From NCBI GenBank assembly GCA_037179385.1, contig CM074179.1, forward strand, positions 29,022,046 to 29,086,045: a stretch of DNA of 64,000 nucleotides, read 5' to 3'. Below the pieces are notes generated by a model. It was given only the letters and a program-made list of their open reading frames with translations, ran no database searches and was not told the DNA's origin. Source of the stretch: Holothuria scabra (taxonomy: Eukaryota > Echinodermata > Holothuroidea > Aspidochirotida > Holothuriidae). Made by a program: the position numbers and the translations under genes. Below, piece after piece: positions 23,167 to 38,100 of this stretch. Each line of letters opens with the position of its first letter. The stretch's first letter is position 1.

Positions 23167-26100
23167 GTATGCACTTGCGTTAAACATCGTTGGTTTTATG
23201 TTATTTGTCTCTTTATGCATCGATAACATTTTTTCCATGTAGTTTTGAAGGATGTGTTAGCTGTTGCAATCTTCTTTGATACATCGCGTTAACTTGTTCT
23301 GATATGTTCGGATGGTTATTAATGGTATATTGTATGTATTCGCGAATTTGTGAGCATCTTCGGGTCAATATGGTTTCTCGTTTTTTGACAAACACGATTG
23401 ATCTACAGACCAGTCTACGTTCTTATTGTATTCACAATGCTCAAAGGTCCAATTCTCTCATTCCAAACAGTGACCAATTCTCCTAACCTTCTTAATTAAG
23501 CCCCTCCCACAATCGTCAGGAATGGATTGATCTACAGACCAGTCTACGTTTTTATTGTGTTCACAATGCTTAAAGGTCCAATTCTCTCATTCCAAGCAGT
23601 GACCAATTCTCCTAACCTTCTTAATTAAGCCCCTCCCACAATCCTCAGAAATTCACCCTCATCCAGACACAATTTCAGTTTATTGCTTCAGGGTGAGTAT
23701 AGAAAAGCCCAATGTGTATAATCAAAACACTCTCAGAACAGTTCATAGTGGTGTAATAAGAGTCCTGGTACTCTGCATTGTTTGAATTGACAGTCAATCA
23801 AAAAGCTGAGCCAGTTGAGTATTTCTGTTACCCTATACTAGAAGAGTTGTTTGGGATGAGAAGACTGGCCCTTTAAAAATCAATAGACCTTGTGCGTATG
23901 ATGTCACATACCGGAAAGTGCGCTCTCCTTTAGGGGCCTAAGAAACCAACTCAGGCAACACAGACAACTGATTTGACAACCAGCCAAATACGCGCATAGT
24001 CTGCTACACGTGCTGGGCGAATTCTTATCCGTCTTTTACATGTGTGCCATTGTTCTGATAAAAGGATGGCACGAGTATGTCATCAATGCACAAGGTCTAT
24101 TACACATACTTTACTGGCCTATTAGCTAACCCCCAAATGCAACGTAACAGTTTTTGCATTTTGGTATGCTTGTAATTAAATCTTGTTAGTTGGATAAGAT
24201 TTAACGACACACCGACACAAATGTGTTATACAGTGTCATGCTGTTAAAATATTGCTCAAGTCCTCCCGTTTATTCGCCTCTTACGACAGGCATGGAATAC
24301 CGTGGGCATATTCTACAACCCTTGGCCACAGGGGGGACGTGTGCATGTGTGTGGGGTGGTGTAGTGAGATAGAAAGCTTTCATTTTTCTACCAGAGGCAA
24401 TTAGATGGGATTAGGCAGAGAAGTACGATGTTTCAAAAGTAGCAAGGAAAGCTTTATCATAAAGAAAAACAAGAAAACTTTTCTTAACTGTATACGTGCA
24501 GATGGAAAATTTTAGGAAACGCTTTGCGAAAATTAGGTACACAACGTGTTTCCCTGCATATTATGTATCGTTTTATTCGTATCCATTTAAGCAGCTTATT
24601 TTCCTTCTTTCGGTTGAAACAATTATCTATGCTGCAGCAAATATTAAGAGTTTCATTCTAATACAAAGTTTACTCGTTTAACAGCCTCACGTGAAACCGA
24701 AAAAATGTAAACTGTGACAGATAACAGGAAATAGCCTATCCAGGCATTATGTGAAACTTATCAGAAAATGTTGTACTAGAGTTTGACAACTTATGTCAGT
24801 TTAGCTTTTTACCAAACACTTAAAGTATTCAAACTTACAAAGTAATCGACGTTTTCAGTCCTGTACCATTTCTGATCAGGGAGCTGGTATTTGCAGATAA
24901 CAGTTTCCTATTCTGATGATGGAACCTCTTAACCTGTTAGAAATATTAATGGACTTTGGTCTCTTGTATGTGCTATCGGTATTGAGGAAGTGTACCCCAT
25001 GTTCTTTTCTTTATTTTAGAGTCGAGATCAACTTCAACGGACTTTAAACTTCCACGGAAAAGTATTATTTAAAACATAGGAAATTTGATTTGAACACTTA
25101 GTTCGGTATTATCAGCAGACAAAACAGAGTTGGGATTCAAAACTGTGATCCCCGTTTACTAACCTTTTATCTGCGTTAAAAGGAAAAAAGTTAGGTATGG
25201 TTCAAATCAACCGTTCAAGTAAGCGACTTAGCAATAGAACTTGCAGAATTACTAAAAGGAAAGAGAACCCAAGCGAAGAGTAAATGTTGAGCAAACAAGT
25301 TTATCTGTCTTTCAAGTTATGCTGCCATTTTTCAAAAAATGTGAAGTAAACAATTGGCAACAGCATGGGTGAAGAAGAGTTTTTAAACTTTTACTGACAC
25401 ATGATTAAATATGACTTTAAAATAGTGCATCCAATTCCCGTAAAATATTTTTCTGAAAAAATATTTTAAGGACGGAATTGAGATTGACCTTTTCATATGT
25501 TTAATCTACTTAATATAATTATTACCAATGCCAAATTCTTTTATAATTTTTCTCGCACAGCGTCTCTACCTGAGGCATGTGGTCCAAACGGTGTTTGTAA
25601 ATGTGGACCTACAAGAAAGTATTACCAGGTTAATTGTAAGAACAAAACATATAAGTATGTACCACGCCATATTTTACCAAACGCTACAAAAATGTAAGTT
25701 ACCAGATTTACTTCTTCGGTCTCTACTTTCACTGCAATTAGCAACATTTTTTTTTTTGCAAGCATTTCATGTTACCTTACGATGAATGAATGAATGATGA
25801 ATAAATGAATAAATGCTTGAATGAGATGAATGAATGCATAAATGAAAAAATGAATTTTTGAATGATATGAATGAATCAATGGATGAATGAATGAATGGAT
25901 GGATGTATGAATGATGAATAAATGAATGTTTGGATGAGATGAATGAATCAATGAATCAATGAATGAAACAGTTTATTTCCAGTATGACCTTACTGTTATA
26001 AGCAAGGTCGTTAATTACGCCTTGGCGCATTTGATTGTAGAGCACACCGTGGAATACGCAAAACCGAGTTTTAGCACATAAAGTATGCTAGTGGTAAGGT

Positions 26101-29100
26101 TTTTTCGTGCAACAATGACGTAGTACAGTATATTGGTGCGCTGAAAAGTTTTTCCATCAGAAGAATTAGTTCTTGAAGTATTTAAGCTAGGACAATTGAT
26201 CTCATCGATTTGCTAATATCTTTTACTCTTTAACTAAAGAGAGTGATCATTGTCGTAGCTAGGGGCGCAGTTGCCGTTGTCCTGGACACAATTGAACTCT
26301 GAAAATGATTTTGTTGTAATAGAACTAAAAACTGACTTTAATTTCTTCTTAATGTTGCATCAGATTGCATCTTGGGGTTCAAAGACATAAAAAGATTTTT
26401 TCAATGGGAGAAGGTTATATAGTTGAATTTTTATCCGATAAACCAATTCGGGACGATTCAGACCTTTTTTCCAGTTGTGGCCTATTTGCTTGTATACCCT
26501 ATTACTTTTGCTAAGCGCAAAGAAGAGTAGCATAACAAGGCTTCGGTATAACCCCGCCAGGACTTGAACGGCAAACATCCCGACCGCAAGTATGATGCTG
26601 TAATCACTAAACCATGCAGTCGGGGAACGATCCTTGCCCTCCTGTGGGAGGCCTTTGGTAATTTGGTCTTTGGTAATCGAAAATGCTTTTGTCCCTGATA
26701 CTACTAAATAGGCTATATGATGAGTCTCGAATTAAAGAGCATCTCAATTCTAGAATTTTTAAAAAATTTATTACTTCTTCCAATTTGAAAATGAAACATT
26801 TCCGTCCAACTCTCATCACCATGTCATGCTCTCTTGCTGAGATACTAAATGTTGAAATAAAATCGTCCAACAATTTGGATTTTCTGCCGTACAACTCACA
26901 TTATATCTTCTGTTCTCTGGGAAAATAAAAAACGATTATATGACATTGACTGCTTCCTGTTTTCTTGCCATATGTGAGAAAGCTGGGATCACGGTTTGGG
27001 GCAAAGCCTTCACAAAAATAAAGAAACATAAAAATTTTTTAATTTGAGCAGTAGTACAGTCGTGACATCATAAATTATTTTTCAGTTCACCAGAAGAAAT
27101 TATGTTCGCAAATTTTATACCTCAGCTTGGGAATTTTTCGTGAAGATGGGAGTTGGAAAACTAGGAATTCATAGTCTATCTCTGTAATGCATTTTTTTAA
27201 CTGTACTTCACTTCAGAAATACTTTAAATGTAAAACATCTACATACTACAAGGCCAAAGTTGAAGAAAGGTGTACGGAATAAGAAGTTAGACATGCTACC
27301 CGGTTCCCCACCAAATTTTGAACGAAACATGTACTTTTGTTTGACAAACATTCTTCGAAGCACTTTCCATACTACATCTGATTGCATGTTACACATGTCC
27401 TCGTTTCAATACGATAAGCCAAAATGATTCGGGAAGAAATTAAAAAGTAGGCTAAAGTAAATAGGATTAATGTCTTGTTTTTTTTTTATTGTAAAACAGG
27501 CCTATCTTTAACTTTGCCATACATCTGTTTCTATTACGTTCTTGACATTTTTGTATAAACTCTTCTCTTACTCCTACCTAACCACACACATTTTCGACAT
27601 AATCCCTTTTTGTTTTCTTTTTTTTTTCTTTTATCATGTTATTATTGGCTGATTCCATTTACAGAGTTCTGTCCCAGAACGCACTGGAGTTCATACCAAA
27701 AGACGTTTTTATGAAAACTCCAAATGTCTTGCTGATGTAAGTTAAATAACATTTTTTCAAGTTAAATGTAGAAATGTTATTAACTTGGTGGAAAATTATG
27801 ACCACGCGAACTGGCGTCTTATCTACAAGATTTGGATAGAATGTTTTAACTAATGAAGCCTTGTGAAAGTTTTTCAGGGGGAACAAGCACCCAAAAGTTT
27901 CCGAACGTCTTTTTAAAGCTTAAGTGTTAACATCACTCTATGTTGACGGTAATGTTCGGCGCGCTTGGCTCCATGAAACTGTTGCCCATCTTAGAAAAAT
28001 ATTTGAAAAAATGGAGCTTGTGCAGTAGAAAATTTTGTATTCTTGGTTTCCTCTAAAGTAATTTGAAATATTGGAGATTACTGAAGAATCTGGCATTGAA
28101 AGACCACCAAAGATCCTTGTTGTACAAGAGACCTTCGAATTGAGACTCTTCGACAACATTGTAAAAGTCAGAAGCTTATATTGGAGAAAATGTGGAATTT
28201 CTGGAAGAAAATGGAAAATATATGTCAAAAGCACGGGAGTTTTTCATTTGTGTCACTAGATGATCTTGTGTCACAAATGGAAAACTCCCGATTTTGTCAT
28301 CTCTAGAGCTTGGAGTAAAGTTTACCCAACTGATTTATGAGCGAGCACTACCGCATTGGAAATTGCCATTTGCACGAGCGGGATTTTTGTTGGGGGGGGG
28401 GGACGAACATTTACCTTTGTTGAGAGAATTCGAAGTTTTATGAAACAGAGTGTGGGAAAACCACATTGTAGTTGAACTGGTGTCAAAAAGAGAAAATTTC
28501 CGATTGTCTCACTTTTCTTAGCCAGTGGGGCAATCACAACACGGACCCCTTGTAGCTACACCACTACGCCTAAACTCAAATCATCTCCTAAAACTTAGAC
28601 GGCTCCAAATAACTCCAAGGACCGGTATCAAGAAAGTAATTGGCAGTTTTGGGGAGAGTGCAATTAATACTTCTCACATTTGAGTGAAGGTTATCGAGAA
28701 ATATGAAATTTGTGGTAGTGGCTCAATTTGAACGACACATAGGCAATTTGAACCAACCTGGTGACACAACCCGGTGGCAGTGCAAACTGATCCACCTTCT
28801 TCTCAACAAAATATGAATGAGTTGGGGTAAACATTCTTCGTACACACTTTTCCAATTTTAGTGTTTTATTCTGGACCTTAAGCTTTTCTTTCCCCAGTAC
28901 ATATCTAGCTAGCTGGCTTACGCCTGCCTTTGACTTGAATACCCAAATTCTAACGAGTACGGTGACAGCCCCAAACACTACTCTAAGGCCAAGATTGCTC
29001 ATACTCTCATTGTATGGATGGGAACCGATGGGAACCCACATAAAAGGTCATAAAGTGTACCTCAAGTCTAGAATTTTTAAAATCGATGTTACAAAATGAA

Positions 29101-32100
29101 TCTTTTTCATCCAAATCCCATTTTCACAAATTGTTCCATTGTTGAGATTTAAATGTTTACATTTTTTCACTGAATACAAATTAGTCAATTGCGCAATACT
29201 TTGTGACTTCCTCGCTGCACAACTTATATTACCTGCTTTGTTTTCTTTAAAATAAAAGTGTTTTTCACGACCTTGAACACTTCCTGTTTGCTTTCATAGC
29301 ATATTCCACAGAGAGGGTTAACGCTAAGATTTGAAGAATATTCCACAGAACTGACGGTCATCAGACAGTTGGCAATGAATCAGGAAAGTCTGGCAACGAA
29401 TTGGGAGATTTGGCCTTCGCTGCCAATTCATTTCATAGACTTCACAAGTTTGCCTGTACTGGGTGTATTTTCATACAGGATTTTCTCAAAACGATGGATT
29501 TCGCAATAATTTTATCAATAAATTCAGACTCCACTGAAAATTAACACTTTTGTTGATGTAAATTGTGTCAAATTCAAGTTTAATGAAAATATTAAACGGG
29601 AGAGGAAGAGTAGACAAAAGATGACAATCGTTGTGCACCTTTCGAATTAGATTTATGACTAGAGATTTATACAGTTCGACTGTTTGTTTTGTGGGATCAA
29701 CCTCACATTAACGAAAACACCCCGTTAGGGTAAGAGGGCAATCACACCTTGGTACAAGATGCACTAACTTTTGGAAAAACAAAGAAATGTAAACATTGTA
29801 ATTTGAGTAGAACAACAGTCACATCACAAACGATTGCGCAATGTAGCCTATCATTTTAAGTTGAATGACCATGTGGGATAAGCCCAGTAGTGGGTTCAAG
29901 TTGAGCAGGCCTGCAGCTCAAACTTGGTGTAGTTAGCAATGCATTAAGAGATTGAAGTCACAGACATCACCGTGCCCATACGAACATGAACTTCATTTTT
30001 TACCTCACAATAGTTCGAGCTGTGGAAAAGCTGTTGACTTTAATTTTGCCTTAAATTATACTTCCAAACGTGAGAACAGTATAAGAGTTAACTTATGTGG
30101 GGGACTAGAAGTTATATAATAGTTAATAAAAAATAATGAGTGAAGGACTACCTCACTTCCCATTGGCTAAGATCATTAGAAGTAACTGTTCTTTTTGCGG
30201 GTTAAGGCGTCTGACCTCTGTACCCTCCTGATGGCATCCTCCGGTACAATCTCCGTGCCCTGATTAGGTACCTTCCTTTGTTTTCTTTTTTTTTTTGTTT
30301 TAATGCTATTGCAAAATGTATTCTTTTGTTCCCCTTGTGTGTGACCAGATGACAAGGTGTTGTAAGCCCACCATGACGTTTCCGTCTGTGCATACTATAT
30401 GCTTATTTCTTTCTGTACTAGTTTTTAAACGTCGGTACATAGATGAATGAATAAAACTGAAAGAAAAGTAGTAGTTCTTTTTACCCAGTCTATATTGGAA
30501 TCATACACAAGAGACCAATTATATTAATGATCCGAGGGCCATGAGGTTGGTCAAGTGTTGTCCTTCAGTGGACGTAAAGCTTCTTGGGAAGCAGTTTTGA
30601 GTTGGCTTTCCCCTTGCGGCACTTTGCAAGAGAGTCGGGAGGACTTTAGAGAAAGCAATTGTTTACATTTTGAACAAATTAATTTCCGAATTTTCTTGCA
30701 GCTCTTTGTGAACCATTCTCATCTGATCTCTCCACAGAAACTTGACCTCAAACTCCTTAACGAACCTTCCCGAAAAACTATTTGCAGAAACACCTTTACT
30801 CAAGCAACTGTTCGTATATTTCTTTCCTGCTCATATTCACTTTTTATAAAGGAGAAGTAATATATAAGCGATAAAAACAGACCCGAAATTTCATTGCAGT
30901 ATGTAAGACAAGTTTTTAGTGAAAATAAAAAGCACCGCCAAAGCAAGAGTGACTATTTTGAAGTAGAAACAGAAACTGCAAACTAGACATCTGAGACAAT
31001 GAAAATTGTGTCTTTTTATTGATGTGTGCAACCGGAGATAAAACATTGAAGAAAACCAAACCTAGGGATTTACCGTTTACTCTTGAAATATAGCGTGACA
31101 TATCACCAAAATAACCTGAATTTACTTAGCAGTCACAAAGTGAACTTTTCTTAGAAAAAAAAATCCGTTGGAATTATTTCGATATATTGTACGGTTCTCA
31201 AAATAAACTTCTTCAAAGTAGGAATGTTTCTGAAGCAGCTGGTTGCTTAAGCAAAAATATTAATATGGGTGTTGCACAGTGGTGACATTTCTTTTGTTAA
31301 CCCTTTATTAGTTATCTCCTTATTATTAATCCGACAGTTAATGGCTAGGTAATTGATACAAATGATTTTCAACGACACTTTAAAATTAGAAAGTTAGAAA
31401 ACATTTGCAAAAAATATGAGCAATTACGTGTGTTTCTACATGGCAAACTTGTGTTTTTCGAACCCGCCAAACACAAATATGACACAAGTCTACGCAACTC
31501 CCAATGCGTTTAAAGCAACGCCACTTCTACTCTGAATTTTTACAATGTTAGACTCGATTGCCATATGTTTGGCACGTCGAACCTGAAAGAGTGGCAAGTT
31601 GGCAATTGGTTAGTTTGTGTGTATTTAAACATGTTCCCATGAAGAAAAAAAAGTGTGGATATCCAGTTACATAGGAAAACCTGTAGAAACCAAATCATTT
31701 GTTATTAGGGTCACGTCCTTTGTGGATAATTCTAAAAACCAAAAAGGTACATTTTAATTTCATTTTCATAATGTAGATGTGGTAAAGTTCACATTATTGA
31801 AAAGTCGATCAAGTATTGCTTCTGACTTGTAAAATGGATCGAATATCATTACGTCCTATTCCAATTGCCAAACGAACTCGTTCTTACTGTTCTTCGCGCT
31901 TTTGAAATGAACGCGTTTCGTTTGATTGGTCGACATTACACTTTATTACACAGTCCCAAATGAAGATATCGTGTTCGACGGAAAGGAGAGGCTAATTCTA
32001 CTCCTCCTGTGCCACACAATGTATATGTAGAGTCAATACACAGAACTAATTTCCCCCGTTGCTCAGTTTAAAAAAGGTCACTCTCTGAATTATATGATGC

Positions 32101-35100
32101 TTTCTTTGTTTTAGAAAAACAGCAATTATTCAAAAGTTATTGTTTCTTGTCTTCACTGAGATGTTATATACGTAAAATGAAAGAAAGAATGCAAATGTGA
32201 TGTAAAATATTTTGGTATAAGACTCATCTCAGTTTCGAAATCATTTGCATTCCCCCTTAATTTTAACAGGCCATACCAATAGACGAATGCATATTTATCT
32301 TAAACAAAACTATGCCCTAAGATACTCTAAAGCACTCCCTTTTACCATAACTATCACAACAAACAAAAAGAGTTCCAAAAAATGATTGAATGATAGTAAG
32401 CTTTACTGTGGTTGCTTCTTCATCTAGTTCTTAAGATTTTCATTAAAATTTGGGATAAACCCATGCACGCTCTGTTCTTGGAAGTATTACTGTTTGTTCT
32501 GTATTTCTTGTTGAAATGTGTTACTAACAGCTACATGGCCAACAACCAGTTAAAGGAGCTCCCTCTTGGATTACTTGCAAATGCACCTGACTTGGAATAT
32601 ATGTGAGTTATGATTATGACAGAGTTTTTTTATCATATTAGAAAAAATTTTCTTTACATTAGATTCCCATGAAGCTTTTGCTTCTTGGTATAATTATCAA
32701 GAGTTTTGCCAGGTTTGGTGTAAGAGGGCAAAGTCGACTCATTTTCCAAACTTGTTATCACCACTCTGAAAGAGGGGTAAGCAAATGAGTCTTCTCCAGT
32801 TGATTCTCTCTTTCTTTCCACTGTCTGAAAGGAGTCGACAAGATGATAACAAGATTAGTGTGGAAGATTTCACTGTGGCAGTTTTTCTGAAAAAATATTT
32901 TTGTTCACACCCCAGACCCTCGGCCATGTGAATGCGTATGCCTGATGGTAGAACATTGAATTAGTTAAAATGTTAGGGAGAGGGATTGTTTGAGTTACAT
33001 ATCATCTGGTATGGATAAAAGCTTCCTTCCGAGAAATTGGAAAGTAACCTAAATTAATCGACAGAAAAGATGAGATTTATTGCGGAAACTTACGAAATGT
33101 CTGCTACTTGGTAAAAATTAAAAGGTGTATAACAGGGTTGGAGTCAAAACCACTTGTTCCAAGTGCTGAGCCGAGTCCGAGTAACGAAGTTCGAGTCTAA
33201 GTCAAGCTGATTTCAGAAGGCTTCGAGTCTAAGCTGTGTTTCAGTCAGCCAGGAGCCGAGTTCTGGAGCAAATGTTCTTCAGTGAACGGCACTCATGGGT
33301 GGTGCGCGGTGAATGCGCAGCTCAACGATCTATCTGATGATATGATACCTGCATGCAACACAAATGTGTCCAATACTGTGCAATGGCTTGTTACCTAACA
33401 ATGTCACATAAACGTTTTAGATTTCCTTTAAAATACACCACTGACGAGTTGTTAACTATTCTTTGCTGGGTAATATCATCTAAAATCACCCAAGAATTTT
33501 AAAGGAAATGTGCATATGTTTAACCTATCCTTTAGTTTAAATTATCAAGAGCACATTTGTCTCCGAACGTAGCTGCGTTTTTTGGAGAGTCGGCCACTTC
33601 TTAATACACTGTTAGAAATTTCTCTGTAAAATTTACATAATTTTTATGGCAAATTTTTTCCAACCAAATAATGTTTTTTTTACAGCCAGACTGTAATTAT
33701 AAAAAAATATTAAGTGTTTGTTTTTTCTTTACAGTTTCTGCATGTAAATTAGTTTACAAATGTCTACTGTAAAATCGAATTACAGAATTGTTCTGTTTTT
33801 TTAACTTAATTTTATGTGAATTTACAGCCTACTGTTTTCATTCTCGGCGTTTTATTATTTATTATAATATCGCTTTTTTCCTTTCATATGTTATTACGTA
33901 ACATACACTTCACCATTACGTAGATCAGGTATTTGCTTATCAACGTAATGTGTCGTTACGAAGTTATTTTCAATCCAAACACAATGAGGATACTTTGTTA
34001 TCACATTGTTGTCCAGTAGACTGCTATCTCTAGGAACTTTGTAATTGGAAAGTCACATTTTTGGTACAATATAATAATTGTTTTTAAAATAAATATGACA
34101 AAGAATGCAAATACATTGGTTGTAAACATTTCCAGACAAGGTAAACAATAAGTTTATCACTTCCTGATTGAAAAAAGCCAAAAAAGATATTATTCAAAGC
34201 AACAGCAATCCTTTTGTTAGGAAAATGCCTACAAAATAAGCTCCACCCATTTATGCAAAATGAGATATACGTCATAAAGTGGTAAATTTACAGACTCTTT
34301 CAAGTAAATTTGTGAAACGTTTTTAATTCGATCAAGTGCATGAGCGCCTGTGGCGATGAGTTGACATCAGTATACCAATTGTCAGTATAATAAGTGTAAG
34401 TTAATTTTCAAATAGGGCCATAAATTTGCCAAAAATGTTTTCTTTTTTAACTGAAACTTCGCAGAACGATGCATGTTATATATTGAAAATTTTCTGGCTA
34501 TTTCTTATTTGTTTGTTTGTTTGGGCTTATTTTTGTTTCTTTTTCAGCGTAAAAACAAAATGAATGTTTGTTAAATGACAGTATATTTATGTGAAATCAG
34601 AAAAATACAAAATACTGTTAAAATTTCTGTACATTTACAGAAAAGGTTTTACAAAGCAGTAAAATTTGGTTAAAAAAGCAGACAGAAATGGTTTTTCAAA
34701 TAAACAGAAAATACATGTTAAACAACTTTTTTTTATTGTAGAAATACAAAGTGTCTGTAAAGATACAGAAAATCTCTATTAAAAGTAAAATACAAAAAGT
34801 TTAAGTTAAAAAAAGTCTGTAAATTTACAGAAATTTTTAACAGTGTAGATTGTATAATACTCAGAACTTATTGTATATATTATATTGTAACTTTCTTTCC
34901 AAAACTTCGAAAGTTTGGAATTCACTACTGAAAAGGGAAATCTGGTCATGGTTTGTTTGGAAATTTCGAAAACTTAGTAAACATGCCTTGTTCTGTGGGC
35001 AAACTCCAGATGATTGAGGTGTGAGGAGTACCTAGAAGGAGGTAAATTGGGGCTCTATCTTGCTTATGTTCCCTAGAATATTGGGTTACTAACCCGAAGG

Positions 35101-38100
35101 GTGAAATTAACCTCCGACGGGGCATTCTTCTTCGGTCCGATTCCGTTGGCGCCTTCCCTGTTTTTTGACTTCGTGTAAGCAATTAATCGTGTGTAACCAA
35201 TAGAAACCTCGAATAATCTCATCCTATCCCAAACAGTGTGTTTTCATTGTTGTAATAATGTGTTTCTTCTTCGTTTTCACTTTCATACAAAGGTCGCCAT
35301 TTTGAAGCCAATCTTATCCAATTACCCCATCTCCTACTCCTATACCCCAATTTTTCTACCGATTTGTCATCCTTCCGTCATCTCACCGTTAATTTTTTAA
35401 AAATTTTTGTTCCATTTGAATTTCTCTTCATCACCCGTTTTTCTCAAAAATTCCTGTGGGGAGCACTTTTGTCCGCTCTCTCTAGCTAGGCCACTGATAA
35501 TGACCCTCACAAAATGAGATATTTCGTTATTTCTTCCTTTTTGGAATTGCTTTTCGGTGTGAAGTTCACTAGCCATAGCACTTATAGAACCATTAATACG
35601 ACATTACATTTAACCACTTTCATTTTGGTACTTTTTACAAGTACTCTTTGTCAAAGAGCTAAGCCATTGAGGGGACATGAAAAAAAACTATTCTCTTCTT
35701 TATAGGCACGAATTCTTCATGTTAGATATAAAAGCAAATTTATTGTATTTAGGAGGAGTTGAAAGACTGCAGATAGGTTCATACAAACCTATCATGCAGT
35801 CCTTGAAGAAATAATACAGGAAGTACACATTTCCATTATTTCTTTCTTTTTCTTCAGAAATCTTTCGTCGAACAACTTAACAATTGTACCAGAGGATTTG
35901 TTCAAGAACAAACGCAAGTTAATCGGAATGTTGGTAGACCCTTATTATTGTATTATTTTGAATTGTATTAGCTTTATATCCAAATAACTTTCCAAAAAAC
36001 AGTGTGAATATTTCAATTTAAGTAAGATTGCAACAATTTTATTTTAAATTTTTCAATTTCTCTAGCTTGAAATGCATAGATTTTACAACAACAAAACATT
36101 CATTTTTAACACTAAATATCATTTACCAATTTTTAGAGTACTCATGAAAAACAATATACATCAACTGTTACCAACTATGCTGTCATCGGCGCCCATTGTT
36201 AAAACAATGTATGTTAAATTCATTATTGCTTTCCTCGCATTTCCTATTTATTTGCATTATTGTAAAGTTTATTATGACTTTTCTGTTCATACTTGATAAT
36301 TAAATTAAATTAAATGAAATTGGATGGGCATAGTTTAGCAAATGGTTAACTTACTTAGCTTTGTCACAAACTTTCTAGGAAGTGGTATGATAAATTTTCC
36401 GCTGGTACGCACTCTTTTACAAGGCATTTATTGATTGACTGTTGCCATTTTATTGTGTGGACTGTATTCTTTGTTGTGGGTTAGGGATTAGAGTTATCGT
36501 TATTCAGTGAGAAAATTGCCACTCTGAAAAAGTGATATAAACTCTGCTTTTCTTAATTGTGTAAACTTTTACAATTGTTTTTAGGCTGTAAATTTGGGCT
36601 GACAGCCCCTATTTTAGTTCGGTCAGGCTATGCACTTAAAGCTTTGTGTTATGAACGTTCTGCATACAAACTATCCAACCTAGTCCTCTGCATGCTGAGT
36701 TGGGTGTGCGTATCCCGCTTTGTGCTCAACAATTTCAACGAATTACCGAACTCTGTTGTTTAATGTTAGTGAAATTGTTTTTCAATTGTTTTGGTAGATT
36801 CCTTGGAAGGAATAAAATTAGAGAAATACCCGACGGGTTTTTTAATCATACTCCGACACTTCAATATTTGTAAGTAAACTTTATCTGATACTTGATATTC
36901 TGGATGTTGGGGCTTCTGTCATGTATTGAAAGTGTATTTTTTAAAAAGAAATGAGGAAATGAGGTTTTACGTTGAAAGACCTTCACTGCAGTGCTGTTAA
37001 ACAAGGAAGGATGTCCATTATTGTTAACGCTTAGCTCGACACCTAATGACTTGGCAAAGTTAAAAGTTGTGATGAACACCCCTCGTACTTAGTTTGCAAA
37101 TTTATACATTTTGAAAAGAGAAGTTGTTATTTATGGTCGCAGTTTAAAGGCAACGTCGCTCAAAACCTCGCAAACCTGAACATTGAAGGTACATGCTGCA
37201 TTGTTAATTTCAATACCTTGCAAGGACTATGCATCACAGTCAGACACGAACCCTATTAAAATACCTTTGTATAAAAGTCACCAGTGGCGTAGCCTGGATT
37301 GTGTCATGGGGGTTTGTGTCATGGGGGAGGTTTGGGGCACGATGTGAGGGAAAAGTCTAAGGATAGTGAGAAAAAACCGCTGTTTCAGGTGTTTTTGCAA
37401 AGTTTGCAAGGTTGGGTCATAGGGGGTTCCAACCCCCAAACCACCCCGTGGCTACGCCACTGCACGTCACTATCCTGTTCAGCGTCTCGCTGTATAGTCC
37501 CAGTTAATTTTCCGGGCTTTTTGGCGGCTCTGGCTTCATTGCTAGTCTGCGTCTAACTATTTCTTTACTTATCCTTTGTTTTCGTTACCATAGCATAGTT
37601 ATTGATGTTAATTCTGTGACTTTTATTTGTAGTGCAGTATCTACGTATCATTTTTTTTTCCATGACATTTCATGTCTTCGGTGAGAAAATGTTTCATAAG
37701 CATTATAAGAGGGTGTACAATTAAGTATACTTCAGAGCACATTCAACATTTCTATTTTTTTCAAAGAGGTATTAAAAACAATTAATTTAGACAAAGGTAA
37801 TGTGCAACAAAAGTTTCAGTTTTAAAAAAAAAGGAAGCAATATAAAAGACTGTAGCATAGAAATCAATCCAGCAAGGATTAAATAGTCAAATCTCTCTTT
37901 AGTTCAAGTTTAATTTTATTGAGTCCCAAAAGGAGAATTTAAAGCTTGCAAAGGAAACATAAAAATACAAAATGAGAATAAAAAATAAATAGATAAAGAT
38001 TTCAAACATAAAAATCACAAAACTTAAGTCAGCAGCTTAATGTTAATTAAATTGACAATAGCTTACTGTTCAAAAGTCAATTTTGCAAAGTGTTATTCTT

